Positions 18,370 through 29,000 of a stretch of DNA of 64,000 nt are shown one piece after another. The stretch covers positions 65,452 through 129,451 of the forward strand of contig NZ_JBLWZP010000010.1 of the NCBI RefSeq assembly GCF_048266365.1. Reading direction: 5' to 3'. Numbering within the stretch: position 1 is the stretch's first letter; every line of letters begins with the position of its first letter. The DNA comes from Galbibacter sp048266365. GTDB taxonomy: Bacteria; Bacteroidota; Bacteroidia; Flavobacteriales; Flavobacteriaceae. The position numbers and the translations under genes are program-made. The notes beneath the pieces were generated by a model. That model was not told the DNA's origin. It made no database searches and saw nothing but the letters and a program-made list of their open reading frames with translations.

Positions 18370-20100
18370 ATGAAAAAATATAATATACTATCATTTGTTC
18401 TTATAGCCGTGTTTATTACTTCTTGTAGTAATGACTTTTTGAACAGGCTTCCGGAAGATGAGATATCTCCAGAACAATATTGGAAAACAGAGAATGATTT
18501 GAAATTGTTCTTGAATCAATTTTATACGGCCTTCCCTGTGCATAACGGTTGGAATGGAGGGATATTCGAATTCGATAACAACAGCGATAACCTGTTACCT
18601 CAAAACATTAACGAACGATTTGTCGGGAATAATAATATCGCTCCCAGTTCTGATAATTCATGGAACTTCGGCAATATTCGTGATGTGAATTATTATTTGG
18701 AAAACGCTGTAAATGCGCAAGGACCTGAAGATTTAATTAACCATTATAATGGGGAGGCTTATTTCTTTAGAGCGTATTTCTATTTTAGACTTCTAAAAAG
18801 ATTTGGAGGAGTTCCTTACATTGATAAAACTCTTAATGTGGATTCTCCAGAACTCTTGATGCCAAGGCTTCCTAGAAATGAATTGGCAGCTAAGATTATG
18901 GAAGACTTAGATCGCGCCTTAGCTTTGTTATTGCCAAAGAGTGGCGTTGAAAACTTTAGAGTGCACAGAGGAGTGGCTCTAGCCTTCAAATCTGAGGTTG
19001 GTTTGTATGAAGGTACATGGGAGAAATATCATGACGGGACACCTTTCGGTGCTCCTGTGAATGAAAGTAAAAAGTTTCTTACTCTAGCTGCACAGGCTGC
19101 TGAAACAATGATATCAGAAGGACATTACAATTTGTTTAATGACGGTACAGAGGATACCTATAGAGTATTGTTTAACCGTTATGATTACAGTAACGTTGAT
19201 GAAGTTATTTTTTGGAAAAAGTATAGTGTAGCTGATGGTGTAGCGCACCGTGTAAGCCACTACATTCCGCAGAATGGTTCAGGAACAGGGTTGACAAAAT
19301 CTTTAGTTGAATCTTATTTGTGTAAAGATGGTTTACCTATCTCATTAAGCCCTTTATATGGTACTGAAAGTGAAACTAGCTTAACCGCTATCGTTGAGAA
19401 TAGAGATCCACGACTTGTACAAACTATTTGTACACCAGGGGCTTTGATTACTGAAAGAGCTTCACAAGATGACATCTACTTTGAGTATCCCGCCTTTAGA
19501 GAAAACGGAGAGACAGTTTCTACTACAGGGTTTCAAATTTACAAAGGAGGTTCTCTTGATGAGAGTGAAAAGGTTGAATCCTCAACTGGCGCTATTATTT
19601 ATAGATATGCTGAAGTGCTACTAAATTTTGCAGAAGCAAAGGCAGAACTTGGAACTCTCACTCAGGCTGATTTGGATAAATCCATCAACTTGTTAAGAAA
19701 TAGAGTTGGAATGCCTCCAATGTCTATAATTCCAACTGTGGATCCTAATAAATTATTTCCAGAGCTAAGTGATCTAATCAATGAAGTGAGAAGAGAGCGT
19801 AGAGTTGAGTTGGCCTTGGAAGGAAAGCGATTTGATGATTTAATGCGTTGGAGAGCACATGATCTTTACCAAAACAAAAGATTCTTAGGGTTCAAAATCC
19901 AAGGAAGTGATATGGAAACTGAATTCTCTGATTTGATTGGAAGTTCAATTCTGGTAAATGCAGATGGGTATATCGATCCTTATATGAATATCATTCCAAA
20001 TGGTTTTGGTTTTGATGAAAACAGAGATTACCTAGCAGCAATTCCAACAGAACAGATTGTTCTAAGTGATAACACTTTAGAACAGAACCCTGGTTGGTAG
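18370..20100 (+). CDS. SusD/RagB-family outer membrane lipoprotein (pair 1)
   Basis: This is a 576-residue surface glycan-binding lipoprotein that caps the SusC barrel. It has a lipobox (VFITSCSNDFLNRLPED, Cys near 20), the SusD N-terminal motif with EQYWKTENDL, TPR-like helices (YFFRAYFYFRLLKRFGGVP) and the conserved C-terminal RRERRVELALEGKRFDDLMRW region. The closing Trp is typical. It forms an operon with SusC and is followed by a strong terminator. Confidence 0.95.
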   Translation: MKKYNILSFVLIAVFITSCSNDFLNRLPEDEISPEQYWKTENDLKLFLNQFYTAFPVHNGWNGGIFEFDNNSDNLLPQNINERFVGNNNIAPSSDNSWNFGNIRDVNYYLENAVNAQGPEDLINHYNGEAYFFRAYFYFRLLKRFGGVPYIDKTLNVDSPELLMPRLPRNELAAKIMEDLDRALALLLPKSGVENFRVHRGVALAFKSEVGLYEGTWEKYHDGTPFGAPVNESKKFLTLAAQAAETMISEGHYNLFNDGTEDTYRVLFNRYDYSNVDEVIFWKKYSVADGVAHRVSHYIPQNGSGTGLTKSLVESYLCKDGLPISLSPLYGTESETSLTAIVENRDPRLVQTICTPGALITERASQDDIYFEYPAFRENGETVSTTGFQIYKGGSLDESEKVESSTGAIIYRYAEVLLNFAEAKAELGTLTQADLDKSINLLRNRVGMPPMSIIPTVDPNKLFPELSDLINEVRRERRVELALEGKRFDDLMRWRAHDLYQNKRFLGFKIQGSDMETEFSDLIGSSILVNADGYIDPYMNIIPNGFGFDENRDYLAAIPTEQIVLSDNTLEQNPGW

Positions 20101-20195
20101 TTATGTTGCAATGAATATTAAACCACGAAGGACAAAAAAACTAAAGTTTGTTGTTGAAATTTAGGTTAGTTAGCTAGATATTTTGGCTAGTGGTT

Positions 20196-20241
20196 AATTT
20201 CCCGTTCTTGGATACATTCCTAAGGGCGGGAAATTTTTTTT
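20196..20241 (+). terminator. Terminator after SusCD pair 1
   Basis: Arms AATTTCCCG (20196-20204) and CGGGAAATT (20227-20235) pair perfectly, and the right arm runs into a T-tract. The loop of 22 bases contains a further CTTGG/CTAAG pairing. It lies about 95 bases after the SusD stop. Confidence 0.88.
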
Positions 20242-20295
20242 GTCTACTATCAAAGGATAGCCAAGGGTATTGATTATCTCTGTGATATAAGAGAG

Positions 20296-22092
20296 CTAGT
20301 AATGTTCTTCTCCGTCGTCAAATGTTTTGGCTATTTTTTCGATATTCAGACTCCTGGCCATGGCATCAAAAATGTTTTTATATACGTACTGGTTGGCGTA
20401 GATCTCTTCATGAGTTCCAGACTCTGCGACACAACCATTTTCCATTACATAGATATGATCTGCATCTATAATTTGAGAGATACTATGCGATATTATAATA
20501 ACCGTACGATCTTTTTTGATGGCGTCTAAGCTGTTTTTAATTTGTTCGGTGGAAATGGCATCCAAACTTGCTGTCGGTTCGTCTAGAAAGATGATAGGAG
20601 GGTTTTTCAGGAACATCCGTGCGATGGCGATACGCTGTTGTTGTCCTCCGGAAAGTAATAGTGCATTGCTGTCAAATTGTCCAGGCAGTTCCATGATCTG
20701 CTTGTGGATATAGGCTTGTTTTGCTGCATGCACCACCTGTTCTAGGGTAGCCTCAGGATTACCATAACGTATGTTGTCTGCTATGGAGCCACTGAAGATG
20801 TGGTTTTTTTGAAGTACTAAACCAATGTTATTTCTGATGAATTGTGTGTCATAGTCCTTTAGTGGGACACCATCTAAGTAGATTTCGCCACTTGAGGGCT
20901 GGTAAAACTTATCTAGTAAATTAATGACGGTACTTTTTCCTGCACCACTAAGTCCGACTAAGGCTGTAATTTTATTTGGCTGAATTGTAATATTGATTTC
21001 CTTAAGTGCTTTTGTGCCGTTTGGGTAGGAGAAGTCTACATTTTTGGCCTCAAATTTTCCTGTGAGAAATTCTGGAATATAGCTTCCGGAGTTTTCAACT
21101 TCTTCCTCTGCGTTCATAATCTCAAAATAACTTTCAGAGTAGATCATTGCATCATTCATCTGATCAAATATGCGATGGAGTTGCCCGATTGGTGCGGTGA
21201 CATTGTTAAACAGCATAATATGAAACATAATCATCCCGATACTCATATAACCTTGCAAAACAAGATAGGCAGTTAGTATAATAATGATTACAGTTCCGAT
21301 TTGTTCTACAAAGGTTTTGATGCCGTTAAATAGAAATCCGGTTCTCTGGGTCTTAAGCTGGTTATCCGTCATCTCAATCTGAATCGTGTTCTGTTTGTCA
21401 GATTCAATGGCTTCGCGATTAAAGGACTTTATAACAGTAATTGATTGTATGATGTTGACAATACCCTGGCTTTTGCTTTCCCTGAATTCACGCATGTTTC
21501 TGCGCCATCCACTGAGTGTTTTTGCTTGTTTTATAGTGATATATATATAAATAGGGACAATACACAGTCCTACTAAACCCACCCAAAAATTCGCATTGAA
21601 CATCAGTACTAGGGCAATAAAGGAATTGGCAAACAAGGGAAGTATATTGATAAAGAAATTTTGGACCAGTTGTGTAAGACTCCCAATTCCTCGATCGATT
21701 CTGGTTTGGAGCTTACCCGATTCATTCGAAGATGAGGTGTAGAATGACATGCGGTAGGATAAAATCTTATCAACGATGGTCAGGGCTAGATCTCTAGATA
21801 CATAGATCCTCAATTTCTCGCCGTAATATTTTTGTCCAAAGGTGATAAAGACATTTACAATCTCCTTGCTCAAGAGTATGATGGAGATGAAAATTAATAT
21901 ATTAAGCCCTTCTTTTAAACCAGCTCCTTCTTGAATTAGCGCATTAACTTCATCTACAGTATACTTGAGGGTTAGTGCATTCACCTGGGCGGTAAAGGAG
22001 CCGATCAGTGTTAGAAATAATGCGGCAAAGACCAACCAACCATAGGGTTTGACAAAAGGCCATATATTTTTAAATAATTGTGGTAGTGTCAT
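20296..22092 (-). CDS. ABC exporter, fused permease and ATPase
   Basis: This 598-residue half transporter has a six-helix ABC_membrane domain (about 20-310) and an ATPase domain (about 340-575). Walker A is GLSGAGKST near residue 380, the signature is LLSGGQQQRIAIARM, and Walker B is PIIFLDEPTASLD followed by an ISHS H-loop. It is homodimeric by family. Peptide, lipid or drug export is possible, and the substrate is unknown. It differs from the exporter at 430 and has the canonical SGGQ signature. It is separated from nrdA by a terminator and so is its own unit. Confidence 0.88.
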   Translation of the reverse strand: MTLPQLFKNIWPFVKPYGWLVFAALFLTLIGSFTAQVNALTLKYTVDEVNALIQEGAGLKEGLNILIFISIILLSKEIVNVFITFGQKYYGEKLRIYVSRDLALTIVDKILSYRMSFYTSSSNESGKLQTRIDRGIGSLTQLVQNFFINILPLFANSFIALVLMFNANFWVGLVGLCIVPIYIYITIKQAKTLSGWRRNMREFRESKSQGIVNIIQSITVIKSFNREAIESDKQNTIQIEMTDNQLKTQRTGFLFNGIKTFVEQIGTVIIIILTAYLVLQGYMSIGMIMFHIMLFNNVTAPIGQLHRIFDQMNDAMIYSESYFEIMNAEEEVENSGSYIPEFLTGKFEAKNVDFSYPNGTKALKEINITIQPNKITALVGLSGAGKSTVINLLDKFYQPSSGEIYLDGVPLKDYDTQFIRNNIGLVLQKNHIFSGSIADNIRYGNPEATLEQVVHAAKQAYIHKQIMELPGQFDSNALLLSGGQQQRIAIARMFLKNPPIIFLDEPTASLDAISTEQIKNSLDAIKKDRTVIIISHSISQIIDADHIYVMENGCVAESGTHEEIYANQYVYKNIFDAMARSLNIEKIAKTFDDGEEHY

Positions 22093-22144
22093 TTCAATAC
22101 TGCTGATGCATCCAAAGATATTTAATTCTTATGTAGGAGGAGGG

Positions 22145-22183
22145 AAAAAATAGAGCCTTTAGTAAATTGAGTACTAAAGGCTC
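22145..22183 (-). terminator. Terminator of the nrdB-nrdA operon
   Basis: GAGCCTTTAGTA (22153-22164) and TACTAAAGGCTC (22172-22183) form a perfect 12-base-pair stem with a 7-base loop. On the minus strand it is followed within two bases by a T-run (A-run at 22145-22150). It lies about 80 bases after the nrdA stop. Confidence 0.9.
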
Positions 22184-22261
22184 CTGAAAAATTTAAATCA
22201 AATTTAAAACAGCGTTAATCAGCAAAATTGCTGCATTGTAATTAACCGTATTAAGTTTCGG

Positions 22262-24052
22262 CTATGCTTCACAGCTCGCACATTCTTTTTTCTGTTTAAA
22301 TTTCTGAGCCGCATTCATACTGTGTTGATAGTACAGGGATTTTAGTCCTAGTTTCCACGCAGTGACGTGAATGTTGTTGATCTGTTTCACAGGCATCTCC
22401 GGATGTACAATGATATTTACAGACTGGCCTTGGTCAATAAATGGTTGACGTCCGGCAGCTTGATATATAACATCCAACTGATCAATTTCAGAATAGGTTT
22501 TAAACACTTCTTTTTCTAGTTCGCTTAAGAAATCTAAATGTTGAACAGAACCATCCATATCTCTGATACTTCTCCATACTTCGATGTCGTTTTGTCCTTT
22601 AGACTCTAACAATTCTTCCAAGAATGGATTTTTAATGGTAGTTTTGATTTTAGCGATATCTTTTACATAGATATTGGACCAAATTGGCTCAATTCCTTGT
22701 GATACTTGTCCTAAGATAAAAGCAGATGAAGTTGTAGGAGCGATAGCGTTTAAAGTGGCGTTACGTCTTCCGTAACCTTTTAATACTGCCGGCTCACCAA
22801 ATTTCTCTGCCAGTTCTTTTGATGCTTTATAAGAGCGATCTTGTATGGTTTTAAAGATTTCGTGGTTGAGGTCAAATGCTTTTTGTGAGTTAAAAGGTAA
22901 CATTCTGGATTGTAAAAGTGAATGCCATCCTAATACACCTAATCCTAACGCACGGTTTTCTTTAGCAAAATTATAAGCTCTTTCCATAAACAGGAAAGTT
23001 TGACGATCTTCTCTGTCTTCAGAATCTTTGTATACTTCCAGTTTTTCAATAAACTCGGAGATCACAGCATCCAAGAAGTAAATCATGGTTTCTACCGCGT
23101 CTGTATCTTTCCATTTGTCGTAATGCAACACATTAACACTGGATAGGACACATACGAAAGACCAGTTATCATTAGATGGCAACATGATTTCTGTACAAAG
23201 GTTGCTGGCATAGATGCGGTGGTTTTTATCCTTATAAGCATCTACACTACCATTATTGGCGTTGTCTGAGAAGAAGATATACGGATATCCCATTTCCGCA
23301 CGGCTTTGTAATACTTTAGCCCAGAGCGTTCTCTTTTCAACATCACCTCCAATCATATCTTCCATCCACTGATTGCTCACGGTAACTCCATGAGTCAATT
23401 GTTGAATTGGATTTCCTTCAGTTCCTATTTCAAGAAACTCCTTAATATCCTTGTGGTCGATAGGTAAGTAAGGTGAGAAACGGCCTCTACGTACCGATCC
23501 TTGGCTTACCACGTCTACCATTGATTCAAATAATTGCATGATATGAACAGCACCGGAAGCCTCTCCGTTATTCTTAACAGGAGCACCGCGATGTCTTATT
23601 TTACCAAAGTAGCCGGAGGTTCCACCTCCAAGTTTGGACATCATCCCCACCTCAGATTGAGTGTATAGAATGTTCCCCATATCATCATCGATATGAGATC
23701 CAAAACAGCTAATTGGAAGCCCTCTTTCTTTTCCGAAATTTGACCAAACTGGAGAGGCCAAGGAAAAGAAACCTTCGGACATATAGTTATAGAACTTATC
23801 TGCGTAGCCGTCTATTTTTAGAATTTGTTCGGCGCGATTTGCTATTTCTCGTATCCTAGCTTTTGGAGTAACACCCTCGGTCAAATAACCGGAAGCCAAG
23901 AATTGTTGGCTGTGTTCATTCAGCCACTTAAAACCTTCATCACTTGTCTTTGACGTACCGGCTAAAAAGCCTTTACGTGCATCGATCAATTGTTGTGCGT
24001 TATTGTCTAAAGTTTCGGTTTGGGGCTGATGATTGAGTGTTTTCTTTTCCAT
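22262..24052 (-). CDS. nrdA: Ribonucleoside-diphosphate reductase large subunit without ATP-cone
   Basis: The 596-residue catalytic subunit of a class I ribonucleotide reductase reduces NDPs to dNDPs. It starts directly in the catalytic region and lacks the N-terminal ATP-cone of the about 760-residue E. coli type. Visible active-site elements are LPISCFGSH, NLCTEIMLPS (the N-x-C-x-E motif) and SFVCVLSSVN for the redox Cys pair, with a C-terminal CASC pair for re-reduction by thioredoxin. It is 3 bases downstream of nrdB and ends at a strong terminator. Allosteric activity control must therefore come from the NrdB cone. Confidence 0.94.
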   Translation of the reverse strand: MEKKTLNHQPQTETLDNNAQQLIDARKGFLAGTSKTSDEGFKWLNEHSQQFLASGYLTEGVTPKARIREIANRAEQILKIDGYADKFYNYMSEGFFSLASPVWSNFGKERGLPISCFGSHIDDDMGNILYTQSEVGMMSKLGGGTSGYFGKIRHRGAPVKNNGEASGAVHIMQLFESMVDVVSQGSVRRGRFSPYLPIDHKDIKEFLEIGTEGNPIQQLTHGVTVSNQWMEDMIGGDVEKRTLWAKVLQSRAEMGYPYIFFSDNANNGSVDAYKDKNHRIYASNLCTEIMLPSNDNWSFVCVLSSVNVLHYDKWKDTDAVETMIYFLDAVISEFIEKLEVYKDSEDREDRQTFLFMERAYNFAKENRALGLGVLGWHSLLQSRMLPFNSQKAFDLNHEIFKTIQDRSYKASKELAEKFGEPAVLKGYGRRNATLNAIAPTTSSAFILGQVSQGIEPIWSNIYVKDIAKIKTTIKNPFLEELLESKGQNDIEVWRSIRDMDGSVQHLDFLSELEKEVFKTYSEIDQLDVIYQAAGRQPFIDQGQSVNIIVHPEMPVKQINNIHVTAWKLGLKSLYYQHSMNAAQKFKQKKECASCEA

Positions 24053-24055
24053 ATA

Positions 24056-25330
24056 CTAAAATAAATCGTCACTGGTTATACTTTGTGTTCTTTTGCTATA
24101 ATTGATAGATCGTTTTACGAAGAAGTCACCGTGCTTAGTGCCGATGATTTCGTCGTCAAACCATTCTGTTTCTGCCAATAATTTTTCGTCAACTTCAAAA
24201 ACTTCTTTGATACCTATACTTGCTAGGGATTTGTTGAAACGATTTTTGATGAATTCATTAACAACATCTTTTGCTAAGAAATCCAGTTCTCCGTCTTCGA
24301 ATATCCAATCCACAATTTTACTTTCAGCGGTGAAGGCGTCTTCACATAATTGCTGAATAAGTAGTTCGTATGATTTGTCGAACCATTCAGGATGTTCTTC
24401 TTTGATAATATTAATGATGTCAATACCAAAGTCTCCGTGGATTTGTTCTTCCTTAGAAGTAGCTTCCACTACGTTTGAAATCCCTTTAAGCATATTCTTA
24501 TGCTTATTGAAGGCCATGATAATCAAAAATTGTGAGAATAGAGAAACATGCTCTATAAAAAGAGAGAACAATAAAATTGACTCTGTGTATTGTTTGCTGT
24601 CTTCACTTTTTGAATTTTTAAGAGCTGATTCTAAATACTGAACTCTTCTCATGATGACAGGCTTTTTCTTAAGCTCTTCAAATTCCTTATTCAACCCTAG
24701 AATTTCTAATAGGTGAGAATAAGCATCGTGGTGTCTTACTTCGCTTTCTGCAAAGGTTGCTCCTACGGATCCAATCTCTGGTTTAGGCATTCTGTGATAG
24801 ATGTCACCCCAGAATGACTTAACGGCAACCTCGATTTGTGAGATGGCCAACATAGTGTTTTTGATGACACTTTGTTCTACAGGTGTTAAATTTGATTTGA
24901 AATCCTGTATATCACTTGTAAAATTAAATTCAGTGTGTATCCAATATGAATGACGTATCGCTGGAACATATTCGTAAAGTTGCGGGTACTCATAGGGTTT
25001 CAAATTTACACGCTTCTCGAAGATATTACTTTTTCTACCCTGCGCCTGTTTATTCCTATATATTATATATGCCTTGGCAACATCGTGAAATTCACTTGCC
25101 ATTAATTTTTCTTCCACCACATCCTGAACTTCTTCTACTGTGGGGATATAATCATGATGTTGCTGACTTCTGTCTAGCAACGCCTGATTTACACTCTCGG
25201 CTATGCGATTTGCATCCTCTTCCTGTCCATGACCAATGGCTTCCATGGCCTTGAGGATCGCCTTGCTTATTTTGTTGAGTTCGAAGGGTTTTTGAGTAAA
25301 ATCCCTCTTAATAATGCGGGTAATTGTCAT
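24056..25330 (-). CDS. nrdB: Ribonucleotide reductase small subunit with N-terminal ATP-cone
   Basis: This is the metal-radical subunit, about 424 residues from the chosen start. Residues 1-95 form an ATP-cone (TRIIKRDFTQKPFELNKISKAI pattern, later VEEKLMASEFHDVAKAYIIYR), a regulatory domain normally found on NrdA. The ferritin-like core follows with metal ligands in ESEVRHHDAY (Glu, His and the radical-site Tyr spacing of E. coli), FIEHVSLF and EEQIHGD. The upstream in-frame ATG at 25402 adds 24 residues not expected in the family; MTITRII at 25330 is the cone's natural start. The same layout was described experimentally for Leeuwenhoekiella blandensis. Confidence 0.93.
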   Translation of the reverse strand: MTITRIIKRDFTQKPFELNKISKAILKAMEAIGHGQEEDANRIAESVNQALLDRSQQHHDYIPTVEEVQDVVEEKLMASEFHDVAKAYIIYRNKQAQGRKSNIFEKRVNLKPYEYPQLYEYVPAIRHSYWIHTEFNFTSDIQDFKSNLTPVEQSVIKNTMLAISQIEVAVKSFWGDIYHRMPKPEIGSVGATFAESEVRHHDAYSHLLEILGLNKEFEELKKKPVIMRRVQYLESALKNSKSEDSKQYTESILLFSLFIEHVSLFSQFLIIMAFNKHKNMLKGISNVVEATSKEEQIHGDFGIDIINIIKEEHPEWFDKSYELLIQQLCEDAFTAESKIVDWIFEDGELDFLAKDVVNEFIKNRFNKSLASIGIKEVFEVDEKLLAETEWFDDEIIGTKHGDFFVKRSINYSKRTQSITSDDLF

Positions 25331-26006
25331 AACTGAATGGATAAAAAAATTGATTTCAAAACGAATAATGTAAAGGTCAGAATAATTTACGCACAAAACC
25401 ATAGCCCTTGATTTATGTTCTCAACATTTTATCAACAGTTTTTAAAATATTATATTAATACATTGATTTACAGTTTATTAATCTGTAAAAATAGAAAACA
25501 CAAACCTTAGAACTTGTGGTGATTTACACCTGGAATTCAGTAGTAAAAATAGCCTCAAATGCAATGGGATCAGGGTGGAGCGCATTATAAATATTTCTAA
25601 AAACAATTTTTTTGGAAATAGATGGATTTTGGACTTTTTCTTCACAATTGAAGTGCAATTCCGTCTAAGTGAAGGCGAAATAATTACGCCGCATTTTAGT
25701 TAATTTTTAGCATTGTAATTGCGAACTTTTCTTTCTTGTTGTTTCTTTTTAATGATCTTAATAATTTTTTATGTTAATATTGGAAATTTTGTTAGTCTTT
25801 TATGTAAAATAGTTAAACGAAATTAACTTAACTTACTTTATGTTTCATTTGAATTTCAAAATCTTACTTTACTCTTGTATATTTATTATTAAATGAAAAT
25901 TTTAAGACTATATTATTTTGTTTAATAGAAGTATTTTATACTTTTATCCGCTAAATGAAACAAATTTTGTTTTCTAAATCTATTTAATTTAATAAGCTTA
26001 AACTTT
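25331..26006. other. Long AT-rich divergent region between nrdB and SusC pair 2
   Basis: I see no gene in 676 bases. The stretch from about 25740 to 26006 is extremely AT-rich, as expected for a long SusC leader. A weak promoter candidate is TTTG at 25917-25920 with TACTTTTA at 25939-25946 (18-base spacing, last base off consensus). No clear NrdR-box pair was recognised near nrdB. Confidence 0.4.
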
Positions 26007-29000
26007 ATGAAAAATAGTTTGACATTAGTAATCTGCTTGTTTTTTGCTTGGATGTCTTTTGGACAGGATCAAACAATAAGTGGTGTAGTTACTGATCAAG
26101 AAACCGGGATCCCAATTCCTGGTGCGAATGTTACGGTGCAAAATACAACCCGAGGGGTTGTGACAGATTTTGATGGAAATTATGCCGTTGAAGCTAAAAC
26201 TGGTGAGGTATTAATCTTTTCCTATATTGGGTATAAGGAACAACAAGTTGTTGTAGGATCTGAAACTGTAGTGAATGTACAATTAAGTATTGCAGCTTCT
26301 GAATTGGACGAGGTTGTTGTTGTGGGTTATGGAACTCAGAAAAAGGAAAACTTGACCGGGTCTGTAAATCAAATTAAAACTGAGGAAATTGAGGGGAAAG
26401 CTACAACCTCTTTGACCAATGCCTTGCAGGGTGTTAGTCCTGGGCTGACCGTGATTTCTCGTCCTGGTAACGTGGGTAGTGATATGGGATCTATCAATGT
26501 TAGGGGGCGTGGGAACTTAGGGAGTTCTAATCCTTTATTTGTAGTGGACGGAATTCCGGTAAGTGCTTCGGATTTTCAACGTATCAACCCTTCGGATGTT
26601 GCTAGTATCAGTGTTTTGAAGGATGCTGCGGCATCTGCGATATACGGTTCAAGAGCAGCATATGGTGTGCTTTTAGTTACCACCAAAAAAGGAAAAGATG
26701 GCAAAGCAGCCATTAGTTATAACACGTATTACGGTGTGCAAGCCCCTACAAACTTGCCTAATAAACTAGGTTCATATGATTACGCTACTTTGCTCAATGA
26801 AGCTAATATGAACGCTGGTAAATCAGCTGTTTATTCTCCTGAAGAAATGGCAATCATAAAAAATGGTTCACAACCTGATTTGTACCCTGATAATGATTGG
26901 TACGATTTGGTATATCGTAATTCTGCACCGATGACAGAACACAATATTAGTGTTTCCGGTGGCGGTGATACCCGTTATTTTGTGAGTGGTACCTTTTTCG
27001 ATCAAAGTTCTTTGATTCCCGGGTCGGAGCTTGATAGATATAGCTTCCGTGCCAATACAGAAAGAGATTTTGGCGATCGCCTTACTGTTGGAACTAATAT
27101 TTCATTTGTTCGTGAAGATATCGACCGCGCCGGTGCGTTTTCTACCACTGACCTTAACCGTATGACACCACTTACTGTTGCGAGACATTCTGATGGAAGT
27201 TGGGGTAGTATAACCGGCGGAAAAGTCAGTAGCGTACTTGCTGAAAATAATCCACTGAGAAGAATCGCAGAGTACGGTTGGCAGTCTAAACAACGTGAGA
27301 CCTTTATAGGGGCACTTAATGCTAGTTATAAGATTACTGATGATTTGAGTATTCGCGGAATAGGTTCCTATAAATCTTATAACCACCAACAAAATACTTT
27401 TGATAACGAGGTGGATCCTATAACTAACTTTCTAACCAAAGAGGCTATTAATTCTACGCGTAAGACACCTAATCAACTAACCTCTCGTTGGGATCGTAGT
27501 AATACCTTGATGTTGCAAGCATTTGCAACCTATGAAAAAGACTTTGGAAAGCATTATCTAAAAGCTATGGCCGGGGTTCAGTATGAGGATTCTGATTATG
27601 AATACCTGGAGGCTTCTAGAAAATCTTTTCCTTCCAATCAATTAGGAAGTATTAATGGTGGTTCCAATTCAGCTGAAAACTTAGGGAATGCTGGTTTATT
27701 GGAAGAGGAAGCTTTTATGTCTGAGTTTGGTCGTATTAACTACAGCTATGACGGAAAGTATTTATTAGAGGCTAACGTTCGACATGATATGTCTTCTCGT
27801 TTTAACAGTAAGAATCGTTCTGGAGTATTTCCATCTTTCTCTGCAGCTTGGAGGATTTCTCAAGAGTCTTTCATGGATTCTGTAAATTGGCTTAGCAATT
27901 TAAAACTTAGAGCCTCTTGGGGTGAACTAGGTAACGTAAATAACGTGGGGTATTATGACTATTATGATGCCTTAGGTACCGGTACAGCTACAGTTATGGG
28001 TGATTCCAGAGTAGATGGTGTATGGCCCAACAAACAAGCAAATCCTGGGTTGACGTGGGAAACCGTTCAAATGACAAACTTTGGATTGGATGCGGGATTG
28101 TTTAAAAATGCCTTAAATATTCAGTTGGATGTTTTTGACAAACAAACCAAAGATATTTTACTAAATATCCCACAACCACTAGAGTTAGGAGCAGGGGATG
28201 GAATCCCTTCTAACGCTGGTAGTGTGTCTAATAAAGGGATAGAATTCATGTTGTCTTATCGCGGTGAAATTCAAGATTTTAAATATTCCTTCTCTGGAAA
28301 CTTCTCCAAAATATGGAATAAGATCGAAGATTTACACGGTATGGATGACCAGATTAACAGCTATTGGATCAATAGGGTAGGAGAATCTATCGGAGCTTTC
28401 TACATGTACGAAGCTGATGGTCTTTTTGCAAATCAAGCTGAGGTAGAAGCTCATGCTGTGCAAGATGTAGCTACTTCTGCCGGAGATATCAGATACAAAG
28501 ATTTAAACAATGATGGCGTGATTAACGGAGATGACAGGGCTATCGTTGGTAATGACGTTCCTTATTTTACCTATGGTTTAAATTTCAACGCTTCTTATAA
28601 AGGCTTTGATTTTAATATTCAAGGCCAGGGAGTAACGGATGTATTGGTGTATTTAGATAGTGAGGCTTCACAAGCATTCTTTAACGGCTCAGGAGCTAAA
28701 GATTACCATCTTGGTCGCTGGACTATAGATAATCCTAATCCTGCTGCGGTATATCCTCGACTTTTACCTAGTGGTGAAAATGCACACAACCAACGTTTGT
28801 CTTCATTCTGGTTGTATAACGCCTCTTACTTTAGAATTAAGAACCTAGTTCTAGGGTATACACTTCCTTCTGATGTAACTCAGAAGTTCGGAATTAACAA
28901 ACTTAGATTCTATGTTTCTGGAAGTAACCTTTTCACAACCAGAAGTGATTCTAGAATGGATGATTTTGATCCTGAGATGCCTTCTTCAAGAGGAAGCTAC

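Noticed and set aside
24946..25254. 102-codon plus-strand frame over the nrdB N-terminus
   Set aside because: It is antisense to a clear ATP-cone and has no family features.
25331..25402. N-terminal extension of NrdB from ATG 25402
   Set aside because: The ATP-cone begins at MTITRII (25330); the 24 extra residues do not resemble the family and lack support.
25917..25946. Promoter of SusC pair 2
   Set aside because: The spacing is short (18) and the -7 element ends in A instead of G; too weak to list as its own feature.
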